From: Capnocytophaga gingivalis ATCC 33624
Lineage (GTDB): Bacteria; Bacteroidota; Bacteroidia; Flavobacteriales; Flavobacteriaceae
Reading direction: 5' to 3'
DNA length: 64,000 nucleotides
Assembly (NCBI RefSeq): GCF_000174755.1
Contig: NZ_ACLQ01000003.1
Location: 1 to 64,000, forward strand
This document shows, piece by piece, positions 50,104 to 59,241 of this stretch; position 1 is the first letter of the stretch, and each line of letters starts with the position of its first letter. The notes under the pieces are model-generated. The model was not told where the DNA came from and did not search any database. It worked only from the letters and a program-made list of their open reading frames with translations. Position numbers and translations under genes: made by a program.

Positions 50104-52137
50104 TTACCAGATTTTGACCCTATCCTGAGGAGCTCTGTAGAGCTTATCACCTGTTTTCACCTTGAAAGCCTTATACCAAGCCTCCACATTGGTTAGTGGT
50201 GCATAAGCACGGATATACTGAGGAGTATGAGGGTCTGTTTTTACCTGATTGAGTAGGTGTTTTTCAGTGGAAAAGCCACGCCACACAGTCGCCCAAGAGA
50301 TAAAAAAGCGTTCCTCTTGGGTATATCCACTTATCTTTTGTACCTTGCCATGCTCTTTGAGGTATAGCTGTAGCGCATCATAAGCGATATTAACCCCACC
50401 GAGGTCGGCTATATTTTCGCCATTGGTAAAGATTCCATTGACAAAAACTCCTTTAGCCACTTCATATTTATCGAACTGAGCTGCGAGAGCCTTAGTTGCT
50501 TTTTTGAAATTTTCCTTATCCTGAGGTGTCCACCAGTTTTTAAGATTTCCATCCCCATCATACTCAGCGCCACTATCATCGAATCCATGGGTCATCTCAT
50601 GCCCAATCACCGCGCCTATACCACCAAAATTAACCGCAGGATCCGCATCGAAGCTAAAGAAAGGAGCCTGAAGGATAGCTGCTGGGAACACAATCTCGTT
50701 GTTCATAGGGCTGTAATAAGCATTGATTGTTTGTGGAGTCATACGCCAGCGGGATTTGTCCACCTTTTGTCCTACATCGGCCAAGTTCTCCTTATAGCGC
50801 CATGCACGGATACTACATACATTGTCAAAATAAGAAGCTGTGGAGGCTGGTGCTATCTCCAAGCGAGAGTAATCTGTCCACTTATCAGGATAGCCAACCT
50901 TTACCCCAAATTTGTTCAACTTGGCAAGTGCTTTTTCCTTAGTCTGAGGGGACATCCATTGTACCTGTTGGATATGCTGGGCAAAACTTCTTCTGAGATA
51001 GTCGATCAGTACCAACATTTCCTCCTTAGCCTTAGCAGGGAAATACCTCTCTACATAGAACTTGCCGAAGGCCTCCCCTAAGAGCCCATTGATTATGCCC
51101 AAGGCACGCTTGTTCATAGGGCGTTGTTGCTGTTGTCCTTTGAGATAGCGGGTATAGAAATCGAAAGAGAGTTCGTCCAATGCACTGTCCAAAGTATGGA
51201 GGTTACTGGAGACCTGCTGATACTTGAGGTAAGTCTTGAGCAGTGGGATATTCTCCTGAGAGAGAAAAGTATCATACGCCTTGTACAGACGGATCTCAGG
51301 AACGATAACCCTATCGGTCTGTACCCCTACTGTGGAGAGATATACAGGGAGGTTCACTCCCTTAACCAAAGAAGACAATTCCTTGATTGATAAAGGATTA
51401 TAAGTGATGTTAGGATCCCTTCTCTCCTCATTGGTATAGATGAGCTTAGCAATACGGCGCTCCATATCGACCAACTCCTGTGCCTTCTGAGCAGGGTTTT
51501 CCTCCCCAATCATAGAGAGTACTTTAGTGACATATTCTTGATACTTGGCAATGGTCTTGGTATTGGCCTCAGAGTCCTTTTGGTAGTAGCTTCGAGAAAG
51601 CCCTATGGAGAAGGCTCCAAGATAGACAGCATTCATCTGAGAATCCTTTTTGTCGGCAGAGACACTCCAGTTACAGATAGGGTTTTCCCCTTGTGGTGTC
51701 ACTTCAATAAGGTATCGCTGCAGGTCAGCCAAAGACTGTATGGCATCAATTTTCACAAAACACTGTCCCAGAGGCTTGAGTCCCTCGGCATTGCGCCGAT
51801 TCCAATCGAGATAAGAGGCATACAAATCCTTGATTTTCTGTCCTTCGCTTCCCTTAGGAAAGTCCTTCTGCAGAAGTTCGTCCAAGATCGCCAAGCACTG
51901 TTCGTCGGTCTTATCTCGAAGGATTTGGAACGTACCCCAAGTAGACTTATCGGCAGGGATTTGTGCTGTTTTAGCCCATTTGCCATTGACAAAATTATAG
52001 AAATCATCCTGAGGGCGTACCGAAGTATCCATAGCAGAGAGGTCTAATCCCTTTTCTATAGGATCATTTTTAGATTGTTTTTGAGAGCCACAAGCCACTA
52101 AAAAAGCAACAGAGGCAAGCAAATAGATTTTTTTCAT
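50104..52137 (-). CDS. M13-family (neprilysin/PepO-type) metallopeptidase lipoprotein
   Basis: 677 aa from ATG 52137, which directly begins the signal MKKIYLLASVAFLVAC (lipobox VAC, Cys16); an ATG seven codons upstream is unlikely because it overlaps the promoter. The zinc site HEMTH is in VIGHEMTHGFDDSGAEYD. The third ligand Glu is in GENIADLGGVNIAYDAL. The substrate-binding NAYYSP segment and PAAILQAPFF precede it. M13 enzymes cleave oligopeptides up to about 40 residues on the hydrophobic side, here in the periplasm. Own promoter. Confidence 0.96.
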   Translation of the reverse strand: MKKIYLLASVAFLVACGSQKQSKNDPIEKGLDLSAMDTSVRPQDDFYNFVNGKWAKTAQIPADKSTWGTFQILRDKTDEQCLAILDELLQKDFPKGSEGQKIKDLYASYLDWNRRNAEGLKPLGQCFVKIDAIQSLADLQRYLIEVTPQGENPICNWSVSADKKDSQMNAVYLGAFSIGLSRSYYQKDSEANTKTIAKYQEYVTKVLSMIGEENPAQKAQELVDMERRIAKLIYTNEERRDPNITYNPLSIKELSSLVKGVNLPVYLSTVGVQTDRVIVPEIRLYKAYDTFLSQENIPLLKTYLKYQQVSSNLHTLDSALDELSFDFYTRYLKGQQQQRPMNKRALGIINGLLGEAFGKFYVERYFPAKAKEEMLVLIDYLRRSFAQHIQQVQWMSPQTKEKALAKLNKFGVKVGYPDKWTDYSRLEIAPASTASYFDNVCSIRAWRYKENLADVGQKVDKSRWRMTPQTINAYYSPMNNEIVFPAAILQAPFFSFDADPAVNFGGIGAVIGHEMTHGFDDSGAEYDGDGNLKNWWTPQDKENFKKATKALAAQFDKYEVAKGVFVNGIFTNGENIADLGGVNIAYDALQLYLKEHGKVQKISGYTQEERFFISWATVWRGFSTEKHLLNQVKTDPHTPQYIRAYAPLTNVEAWYKAFKVKTGDKLYRAPQDRVKIW

Positions 52138-52157
52138 GTATTTACAAATTTTCTGCA

Positions 52158-52189
52158 CAAATATACGAATTTTAATTGTAATTTATCAA
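52158..52189 (-). promoter_or_regulatory. Promoter for M13 peptidase
   Basis: Minus strand TTG (52187-52189), 21 bases, TATATTTG (52158-52165). Supports the ATG at 52137 as start. Confidence 0.65.
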
Positions 52190-52207
52190 TGGTTTTATGA
52201 ATGATTT

Positions 52208-55200
52208 TTACTCCACAAACCCACTAATAATCCTTAGTGCTTTATCGATAGAAGTAATCTTATCAAAGGTAATAATCAGCCTTAGCCCATTGCGGGTTTC
52301 CTTTTCATTGAGGTGACATTTATCCGAATTGCGCTGGACAAAGGTAAGCACTCTCTGGAAAGTCCCACTCTGGTAGAACTTACTCTGCTGATCCGCAATA
52401 AAGTATCCCAGCATCTTGCCCTGCTTCATCACTAAGCGCTCTATTCCCATCTGAGTAGCCAACCACTTGATACGTACCGAATTGAGCAAATCCCTTGCCT
52501 GAGGTGGCAAGGCTCCAAAACGGTCAATAAGGCGATATTCATACTGGGAGAGCTCCTCTTCGTTCTTAAGATTGCTCAGCTCATTATATAGGTTCAGTCG
52601 CTCGGTGATGCTATTGATATAATTGTCTGGATAGAGCAACTCAAAATCACTATCCAGCTGTGTATCTGTAATATATACCGCCTGCTGAGCCTCATCGGCA
52701 TAGAGCTCGGCGAACTCGTTTTCCTTCAGTTCGGTAACGGCTTCTTGGAGAATCTTCTGATAAGCATCAAACCCTATATCGTTGATAAAGCCACTCTGCT
52801 CACCCCCAAGCAAGTCTCCAGCTCCACGTATCTCCAGATCCTTCATAGCGATATGGATACCACTCCCCAGATCCGAAAACTGTGCGATAGCCTGCATACG
52901 CTTACGAGAATCCTCTGGTAGCTCTGAGAGATTCGGAGTGATAAAGTAGCAAAAAGCCTTCTTATTACTACGCCCTACCCTACCCCGCATCTGGTGCAGG
53001 TCAGAGAGCCCAAAGTGCTGTGCATTATGGATAAATATGGTATTGGCATTAGGGACATCCAATCCGCTCTCAATGATAGTGGTTGCCACCAAAATATCAT
53101 AATCGCCATTGATAAAGGCAAGCATCACTTCTTCCAACTGTTTACCTTCCATCTGACCATGTCCTATCCCTATTTTTGCATCGGGAATCAGTCGCTGAAT
53201 CATCCCTGCTACTTCCTTGATATTCTCTACCCTATTGTGTATGAAGAACACCTGTCCTCCACGCTGTAACTCATAGGCAATCCCATCGCGGATCACCTCC
53301 TCATTGAAGGAGATAATCTGGCTTTCGATAGGATAGCGATTGGGTGGTGGGGTAGTAATCACCGAAAGATCTCGTGCTGCCATGAGACTGAACTGTAAAG
53401 TACGCGGAATAGGCGTAGCCGTAAGAGTAAGTACATCGATATTCTCGCGTAACGTCTTGAGCTTGTCCTTGACCGCTACACCGAATTTCTGTTCCTCATC
53501 TATAACCAATAACCCTAAGTCCTTATACTTCACTTTTTCATTGACTATTTGATGGGTTCCTATAAGTATATCTACTTTGCCTGAGGCCAGATCGGCAAGT
53601 ACTTGATTTTTCTCCTTGGCGGTACGGAAACGGTTGAGGTACTCCACCCTTACAGGGAGTTCCTTAAGGCGCTCACAGAAGGTCTGGTAATGCTGAAAAG
53701 CTAAGATCGTAGTAGGCACCAGTACAGCTACCTGTTTACCATTGTCCACCGCTTTGAAGGCGGCACGTATGGCCACCTCCGTTTTCCCAAAGCCTACATC
53801 ACCACAGACGAGCCTATCCATAGGGCGCGCACGCTCCATATCTTGTTTTACCTCGAGTGTTGCCTTACTCTGATCTGGAGTATCCTCATAGATAAAAGAA
53901 GCCTCCAATTCTTTCTGCAAATAAGAGTCCGGCGCAAAGGCATACCCCACCGCCTCACGCCGCTTGGCATAGAGCTGAATGAGGTTGAAAGCGATTTGCT
54001 TGACCCTTGCCTTGGTCTTCTGTTTGAGTGCTTTCCATGCAGAGCTTCCCAACTTATATAGGCGAGGAGGAGCTCCATCCTTACCATTATATTTGCTAAT
54101 CTTGTGCAAAGAATGAATGCTTACATACAGTACATCCCTATCTCCATAGATGAGCTTGATCGCCTCTTGCTTTTTGCCTTCTATATCTATTTTCTGTAAG
54201 CCTGCATATTTCCCTATTCCATGATCAATATGTGTCACGTAATCACCTATAGTAAGCTGATGGAGTTCCTTGAGCGTAATAGCTTGTTTTTTGGCATAGC
54301 CATTGCGAATATTGAACTTGTGATAGCGCTCCAAGATCTGGTGATCTGTATAACAGTTTATCTTATTTGCTGTATCGGTAAATCCCTCTGAGAGAGAAAG
54401 TTCCAAGAGCTCGCAAGGCACCTGCTGGTGTAATTCTTCGAAGATATCCAAGAAGCGCTGTGCCTGCTGAGCACTTACACAACAAATATAATTGGTATAC
54501 CCCTCATTATACTTTTCCTTGAAGTGCTCGATCAGTAATTCGAATCTCTTATTGAACGAAGGCTGAGGTCGCATAGCAAAAGAGACACCTTTGCCCTCCA
54601 TTTCTTGCGGGTTGTGCGGATTGATCCTTACCACATACCGCTGAACAAAATCCCTAAGTCCTTCTTGTGCATTGCAGAAAAGCTCCTCAGGAGGCAAGTG
54701 TGCAATTTCTCCCTTAAGAGTCGCAAAGGCTTCTTGTGCCTTCTGGTACATCTTTTCCCACTTAGGGGCAAAGAGTTCAAAATCTTGTACAAAAATCAAT
54801 GTCTCTTCAGGCAAGAGAGAGAGGAAAGAGGTACGCTGCTCTCCGGCGACCTTACTCTCTATATTGGGAATAATAACTACCGAGGATACCTGCTGGAGAG
54901 AGAGTTGTGTCTCCACATCGAAGGTACGGATACTCTCCACCACATCAGAGAAGAACTCGATACGATAAGGGGTATCATTGGAGAAAGAGAATACATCGAC
55001 AATGCCTCCTCGTACAGAGAACTCCCCTGGCTCACTGACAAAATCCACCCGCTGGAACTGATACTCAAAAAGTGTCTCATTGAGTATATCCAAAGAGAGA
55101 TGCTCCCCCCGCTTGAGCGTCAGTGTATTTTTGTCCAACTGCTGGCGAGTGAGTACTTTTTCAAAAAGAGCTTCGCTATAGGAAACCACCACCCTTGCAC

Positions 55201-55540
55201 CTTGTTGGAGTTGGGAGAGTACTTCTGCTCTTAGGAGCACATTGGCATTGTCCGTTTCCTCTGTCTGATAAGGACGGCGGTAACTACTGGGAAAAAAGAG
55301 TACCTGCTCCTGCCCTAAGAGGAGCTCCAAATCATTGAGTAAGTAGGCGGCTTGCTCCTTGTCATCTCCTACAAAGAGAAGGGTCTGCCCTGTTCTTTTG
55401 AAAATATCGAAAAGAACAAAACTAAGGGAAGAACCTACAAGATTCTCTGCAAAACAAGATGTTTTCCCTTTGATATATTCCGATAACTGATGATAAGGTT
55501 TCCCTTCCAAGAAGGAGGAAAGCAGTAGTTCTTTGCTCAT
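52208..55540 (-). CDS. mfd: Transcription-repair coupling factor
   Basis: 1110 aa, normal for Mfd. The N-terminal UvrB-like module (about 20-330) includes FFPSSYRRPYQTEETD and FSVRGGIVDVFSFSNDTPYRIEFF. The RNA-polymerase-interaction (CarD-like) domain is near 430-500 (LTIGDYVTHIDHGIGKYAGLQ). The RecG-like translocase motors carry CGDVGFGKTEVAIRAAFKA (Walker A), VIDEEQKFGV (DEEQ box), TATPIPRTL and HQMRGRVGRS. The C-terminal TRCF domain follows. It displaces stalled RNA polymerase and recruits UvrA for transcription-coupled excision repair. Own promoter with a -33/-7 match. Confidence 0.98.
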   Translation of the reverse strand: MSKELLLSSFLEGKPYHQLSEYIKGKTSCFAENLVGSSLSFVLFDIFKRTGQTLLFVGDDKEQAAYLLNDLELLLGQEQVLFFPSSYRRPYQTEETDNANVLLRAEVLSQLQQGARVVVSYSEALFEKVLTRQQLDKNTLTLKRGEHLSLDILNETLFEYQFQRVDFVSEPGEFSVRGGIVDVFSFSNDTPYRIEFFSDVVESIRTFDVETQLSLQQVSSVVIIPNIESKVAGEQRTSFLSLLPEETLIFVQDFELFAPKWEKMYQKAQEAFATLKGEIAHLPPEELFCNAQEGLRDFVQRYVVRINPHNPQEMEGKGVSFAMRPQPSFNKRFELLIEHFKEKYNEGYTNYICCVSAQQAQRFLDIFEELHQQVPCELLELSLSEGFTDTANKINCYTDHQILERYHKFNIRNGYAKKQAITLKELHQLTIGDYVTHIDHGIGKYAGLQKIDIEGKKQEAIKLIYGDRDVLYVSIHSLHKISKYNGKDGAPPRLYKLGSSAWKALKQKTKARVKQIAFNLIQLYAKRREAVGYAFAPDSYLQKELEASFIYEDTPDQSKATLEVKQDMERARPMDRLVCGDVGFGKTEVAIRAAFKAVDNGKQVAVLVPTTILAFQHYQTFCERLKELPVRVEYLNRFRTAKEKNQVLADLASGKVDILIGTHQIVNEKVKYKDLGLLVIDEEQKFGVAVKDKLKTLRENIDVLTLTATPIPRTLQFSLMAARDLSVITTPPPNRYPIESQIISFNEEVIRDGIAYELQRGGQVFFIHNRVENIKEVAGMIQRLIPDAKIGIGHGQMEGKQLEEVMLAFINGDYDILVATTIIESGLDVPNANTIFIHNAQHFGLSDLHQMRGRVGRSNKKAFCYFITPNLSELPEDSRKRMQAIAQFSDLGSGIHIAMKDLEIRGAGDLLGGEQSGFINDIGFDAYQKILQEAVTELKENEFAELYADEAQQAVYITDTQLDSDFELLYPDNYINSITERLNLYNELSNLKNEEELSQYEYRLIDRFGALPPQARDLLNSVRIKWLATQMGIERLVMKQGKMLGYFIADQQSKFYQSGTFQRVLTFVQRNSDKCHLNEKETRNGLRLIITFDKITSIDKALRIISGFVE

Positions 55541-55578
55541 TGTCTGTATAGTCCTAATAGTAAGGTTTTAAGGAAAGG

Positions 55579-55610
55579 CAAAAGTACAACTTTTCTGAAG
55601 AATCCCCAAA
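55579..55610 (-). promoter_or_regulatory. Promoter for mfd
   Basis: Minus strand TTTG (55607-55610), 20 bases, TACTTTTG (55579-55586), 39 bases upstream of the ATG. Confidence 0.7.
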
Positions 55611-55642
55611 GAAGAAGAGAGAAAATAGTTTAATTAGGAAAA

Positions 55643-55662
55643 GGCTACCCTTGTGGGCAGCC
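55643..55662 (-). terminator. Terminator after the C10-protease/lipoprotein unit
   Basis: GGCTACCC (55643-55650) and GGGCAGCC (55655-55662) form a stem with one mismatch and a TTGT loop. On the minus strand it is followed by TTTTCC. It is placed between the second lipoprotein and the mfd promoter. Confidence 0.75.
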
Positions 55663-55726
55663 TCTTTTATAAAGAAAGACACCAGTTGTAACAGCTATTT
55701 CTCTTTGCCTAATCTACCTCTCTTTG

Positions 55727-56233
55727 TCATTGAGAATTAAGGTTTTTCTTTTGCAAAGCTTCCTTAGGAAGTATGTAGGTATGTCCACTCTTAGGATTCC
55801 ACTCCTTACCATTAAGCCATGCCTTATAGACTTTTGGAATGCTACAGCACCTGGGCACAGTAATGTATTCTCCTGAGAAAGTCATAGAAATAGGCTCAAA
55901 ATTAGGAATTTCCAAAGAGAAATTAATAGTACGCTTCCCCAAAACCCTATTCATATCATGCAGAATAGCAAAAGTGAAATGAATAGTATCTTTTATAACC
56001 TGAGAGTAAGTGAATTGCTTTTGCTCTATTTTTTCTTTAGCCTCATTCTCTTCATACAAAACAAACTTCTGCAAAGAACCCTCTGGCACTAAAGTCTTAT
56101 CTATAAGAATAACAGCTTCCTCATTAGGTGAATCGTAACATGTCCAGTCTCGAGGCTGATTCTCTTGTTTGTTTTCTTTGTGACAAGCCCCAAAAGCCAA
56201 TATCACCACCAATAAATATATTACTTTATTCAT
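55727..56233 (-). CDS. Lipoprotein downstream of C10 protease, copy 2
   Basis: 168 aa. Signal MNKVIYLLVVILAFGAC (Cys17). The mature part is beta-rich with two cysteine features (WTCYDSPNE and VPRCCSIP), FVLYEENEAKEKIEQKQFTYSQVIKDTIHFTFAILHDM, SLEIPNFEPISMTFSGEYITV and AWLNGKEWNPKSGHTYILPKEAL. It is nearly identical to copy 1 (56306-56812) except for the linker around residues 20-32. No named family recognised. Because it is encoded directly after a C10 protease, and the Bacteroides C10 proteases Bfp have inhibitor genes in this position, it is a candidate inhibitor; that is inference from position only. Confidence 0.8.
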   Translation of the reverse strand: MNKVIYLLVVILAFGACHKENKQENQPRDWTCYDSPNEEAVILIDKTLVPEGSLQKFVLYEENEAKEKIEQKQFTYSQVIKDTIHFTFAILHDMNRVLGKRTINFSLEIPNFEPISMTFSGEYITVPRCCSIPKVYKAWLNGKEWNPKSGHTYILPKEALQKKNLNSQ

Positions 56234-56250
56234 AATTCATTTTTTAATAT

Positions 56251-56279
56251 TTTATAATGCTTATATCATATGGGTATCT
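56251..56279. repeat. Remnant of the C10-protease 3' end between lipoprotein copies
   Basis: The 29 bases here are identical to 56837-56865, which lie inside the last codons of the protease gene. This shows that the duplicated unit (about 580 bp) included the protease tail plus the lipoprotein gene. Confidence 0.85.
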
Positions 56280-56305
56280 ATCTGAGAAAAGTCTACCTCT
56301 CTTTA

Positions 56306-56812
56306 TCACTGAGAATTAAGGTTTTTCTTTTTCAAAGCTTCCTTGGGAAGTATGTAGGTATGTCCACTCTTAGGATCCCACTCCTTACCATTAAGCCATG
56401 CCTTATAGACTTGTGGAATGCTACAGCACCTAGGCACAGTAATGTATTCTCCTGAGAAAGTCATAGAAATAGGCTCAAAATTAGGAATTTCCAAAGAGAA
56501 ATTAATAGTACGCTTTCCCAAAACTCTATCCATATCATGCAGAATAGCAAAAGTGAAATGAATAGTATCTTTTATAACCTGAGAGTAAGTAAATTGCTTT
56601 TGCTCTATTTTTTCTTTAGCCTCATTCTCTTCATACAAAACAAACTTCTGCAAAGAACCCTCTGGCACTAAAGTCTTATCTATAAGAATAACAGCATCCT
56701 CATTAGGTGAACTGCAACACCTCCAACCTATATCCTTATCTTCTTGTTTCTTTTCTTTGTGACAAGCCCCAAAAGCCAATATCACCACCAATAAATATAT
56801 TACTTTATTCAT
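56306..56812 (-). CDS. Lipoprotein downstream of C10 protease, copy 1
   Basis: 168 aa, same signal peptide and body as copy 2, starting 12 bases after the protease stop. Differences concentrate just after the lipidated Cys17 (KEKKQEDKDIGWRCCSSPNED against KENKQENQPRDWTCYDSPNEE), giving this copy one extra cysteine. Both copies keep identical lengths and open frames, so both are probably functional. It is likely cotranscribed with the protease from the promoter at 58337-58367. Confidence 0.82.
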   Translation of the reverse strand: MNKVIYLLVVILAFGACHKEKKQEDKDIGWRCCSSPNEDAVILIDKTLVPEGSLQKFVLYEENEAKEKIEQKQFTYSQVIKDTIHFTFAILHDMDRVLGKRTINFSLEIPNFEPISMTFSGEYITVPRCCSIPQVYKAWLNGKEWDPKSGHTYILPKEALKKKNLNSQ

Positions 56813-56823
56813 GACTCATTTTT

Positions 56824-58296
56824 TTAATATATATTGTTTATAATGCTTATATCATATGGGTATCTGTCCATCTGTGGATAGTTTCCAAAAGATTCTTTTT
56901 CATTTTCATAATAAGGTTTTGGACTATACCACAAATTAGAACCCATTCCCCAGCCCAAGTTATGATGTATCAGAGGAAAATACATAGTGTCATGATAAAT
57001 TTTCTCCATACAATCTATATAAATAACTTCTTTACTAGTCGCTTTATACTTTCTATACCCATCAATCACCCATGCATGCCCTATTCGAGGTCTATTCTCT
57101 TTTGTTTTATCAAATCCTCCTATATACACAGGTCGTTTAGCTAAAAGATCTTTTTCTATATCATACCTATCTGAGAGCGTTGCATGTATATATCCTAATT
57201 TTTTAAAAGTCTCACATGCATTTTCATCAGAAGCTCCACTACTTCCACATTTATAGTTCATTTTCAGATATGTTGATTCTCCCAAATCAGCTAATAAATG
57301 TTGAACATCTTCTTTTCCTTGAGGACTTAAAGAAGTTATAATAGGATTAGTCGTCATCTGATCCCAATGCATTATCCTACCATTAAATATAGCAGGTCTC
57401 TTATAGTAGGCCATAATTTGGCCTACTGCCACAGCCACACAACCTACTGGAGTTTGTCCAGAACTACAATTTCTATACCTAGTAAATAAATTATAGTCAC
57501 CAAACTGCGCCCATCCAGTTTTTAGTAATACTTCTGTTTCTTCAACAAGTTCCCAATTATTATAAAAAACTTCATAATCAGTTCCTTGAGGGCAATTTGG
57601 ATCATTAGGATTGTCAGGATCAAATTCATGATATCTTTGATACGATGCTCTTTTAACCACTCTCTTTAAATTGCCCTTATCATCAAAATATTCTTTATAC
57701 AAGTTTTCTTTTTCTTTTACAGAAAAATCTTTGGTAAACTCTTCCCATGCTTCCTTAACAAGTTTATCCTTTCTTTTATCAAAGATGATCCGGCTTTGTT
57801 CTATATAGTTAAGAAGCCTTTCATAAAGAATCTTCTGAACAGGATTTGTAAGAGACTTTTCCCACTTTCCTCTATCACTATAAGCAAATATCCCAGGAAC
57901 TCGCTTATCAGCTGCTGTAAGAACAAAACCATTGTTATCCTTAAAATTCACAATATACAAATCATTCTCCATAGAAGTATTTTGTGAAATTCTCATAGTA
58001 GTGTTAGAAGCCTTTACGGCTTCTATACTCTCTATCTCAAGTGATACAGCCCTTGCAGTAGAATTTACCTTCTGTGTTTCTCTAACAAAACTTAAGACAA
58101 GATTTTTTGCTTCCTCCTCAGAAACATTATAGTCCTGAGTAAGAGCAACCCACTTGAGGTTAGGGTTGTTCTGTGTGGCTTGTTGTACCCCCTCAGGGGT
58201 AGGCTTAGGAGTAGGTGTTGTAGAAAGCACCTCTCCTTCTCTTTGGCAAGCTATGAATGTCATAGCTACACCCCATAAAAGAAATATCCTTTTCAT
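56824..58296 (-). CDS. C10-family (streptopain-like) cysteine protease lipoprotein
   Basis: 490 aa. Signal MKRIFLLWGVAMTFIAC (Cys17) suggests a lipoprotein, unlike secreted SpeB. A Pro/Thr linker follows, then a propeptide of the C10 type (about 45-215: WVALTQDYNVSEEEAKNLVLSF, NFKDNNGFVLTAADKRVPGIFAYSD). The catalytic domain (about 245-490) carries nucleophile Cys286 in TPVGCVAVAVGQIMAYYK, His407 in IGHAWVIDGY, and the Trp-rich HHNLGWGMGSNLWY. The protease is probably autoprocessed at the cell surface or in the periplasm. It has no type IX sorting domain at the C terminus. Two candidate inhibitor lipoproteins follow. Confidence 0.93.
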   Translation of the reverse strand: MKRIFLLWGVAMTFIACQREGEVLSTTPTPKPTPEGVQQATQNNPNLKWVALTQDYNVSEEEAKNLVLSFVRETQKVNSTARAVSLEIESIEAVKASNTTMRISQNTSMENDLYIVNFKDNNGFVLTAADKRVPGIFAYSDRGKWEKSLTNPVQKILYERLLNYIEQSRIIFDKRKDKLVKEAWEEFTKDFSVKEKENLYKEYFDDKGNLKRVVKRASYQRYHEFDPDNPNDPNCPQGTDYEVFYNNWELVEETEVLLKTGWAQFGDYNLFTRYRNCSSGQTPVGCVAVAVGQIMAYYKRPAIFNGRIMHWDQMTTNPIITSLSPQGKEDVQHLLADLGESTYLKMNYKCGSSGASDENACETFKKLGYIHATLSDRYDIEKDLLAKRPVYIGGFDKTKENRPRIGHAWVIDGYRKYKATSKEVIYIDCMEKIYHDTMYFPLIHHNLGWGMGSNLWYSPKPYYENEKESFGNYPQMDRYPYDISIINNIY

Positions 58297-58336
58297 GATA
58301 GTTATAAATTAATTTTTCTCTTTAGATTTGGTCTGA

Positions 58337-58367
58337 CAAAGATACGTTTTTAGTTTCTAAAAAGCAA
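58337..58367 (-). promoter_or_regulatory. Promoter for the C10-protease unit
   Basis: Minus strand TTG (58365-58367), 20 bases, TATCTTTG (58337-58344), 40 bases upstream of the protease ATG. Confidence 0.68.
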
Positions 58368-58477
58368 TTATTTTTTTAGTTTTTTTTAGTTTTTACCTCT
58401 GCACTCTTCTATAAATCACCCTTGATTTTTTATCTAATTTAAACTAACTATAAATTAGTCGTGTTTTAATATTTTTG

Positions 58478-58508
58478 TTGGAGATAAAAAGAGAATATCG
58501 TATCTTTG
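58478..58508 (+). promoter_or_regulatory. Promoter for sdhCAB
   Basis: TTG (58478-58480), 20 bases, TATCTTTG (58501-58508). The leader is about 50 bases to ATG 58568; the longer frame from 58475 begins before the promoter and is rejected. Confidence 0.7.
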
Positions 58509-58567
58509 TAGCTCTGAAATTATTATTAGATAATTTAGTTATTTTTAGAAACTTATATTTACAAAAT

Positions 58568-59236
58568 ATGCAAATATTCAAAACTTCCGTAGCAAGAAAA
58601 GTGGCGATGGCACTCTCGGCATTTTTTCTAATCCTTTTCTTAGTGATACACTTGGCTGTAAACTTCATGTCAGTGTTAAGTGAAGGTACTTTTAACATGC
58701 TCTCTCATTTCATGGGTACTAATCCATTGATTCAGTTTGCGATGCAACCTGTACTCCTTTTTGGGGTAGTATTCCACTTTGTAATGGGTTTTGTTTTGGA
58801 GCTTCAAAACAAGAGAGCACGAGGCAACCAACCTTATTATAGTTACAATGGAGCGGCCAATGCTTCTTGGATGTCCCGCAACATGATCATCACAGGAGTA
58901 GTTGTGCTTGGGTTCTTAGCCCTTCACCTTTACGACTTCTGGGCTCCTGAGATGGTTTACAAGTACATTGATTTCAACGAGCCTGATGAGACTCGCTACT
59001 ATGGCGAACTCATAGAGAAGTTCCACGATCCTATACGTGTAGGTATCTATGTGTTCTGCTTTGTATTCTTGTGCTTGCACCTACTTCACGGATTCCAGTC
59101 TGCATTCCAATCCATGGGCTGGAAAGATGACAAGCGTAAAAAATTCATTAGCTGCTTAGGCAAATGGTATTCTTTCCTTATCTGTGGAGGCTTCATTTTT
59201 GTAGCCCTTTTCCATTACATTAACTCCTTAATATAA
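58568..59236 (+). CDS. sdhC: Succinate dehydrogenase/fumarate reductase cytochrome b subunit
   Basis: 222 aa starting [20 protein letters not shown]. Five membrane helices with haem-ligand histidines in the expected helices ([34 protein letters not shown]). This is the single-subunit, di-haem type-B anchor of Bacteroidota and Wolinella-type quinol:fumarate reductase, so no sdhD is needed. It passes electrons between menaquinone and the flavoprotein. It starts an operon with sdhA five bases after its stop. Confidence 0.93.
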   Translation: MQIFKTSVARKVAMALSAFFLILFLVIHLAVNFMSVLSEGTFNMLSHFMGTNPLIQFAMQPVLLFGVVFHFVMGFVLELQNKRARGNQPYYSYNGAANASWMSRNMIITGVVVLGFLALHLYDFWAPEMVYKYIDFNEPDETRYYGELIEKFHDPIRVGIYVFCFVFLCLHLLHGFQSAFQSMGWKDDKRKKFISCLGKWYSFLICGGFIFVALFHYINSLI

Positions 59237-59241
59237 GACAT

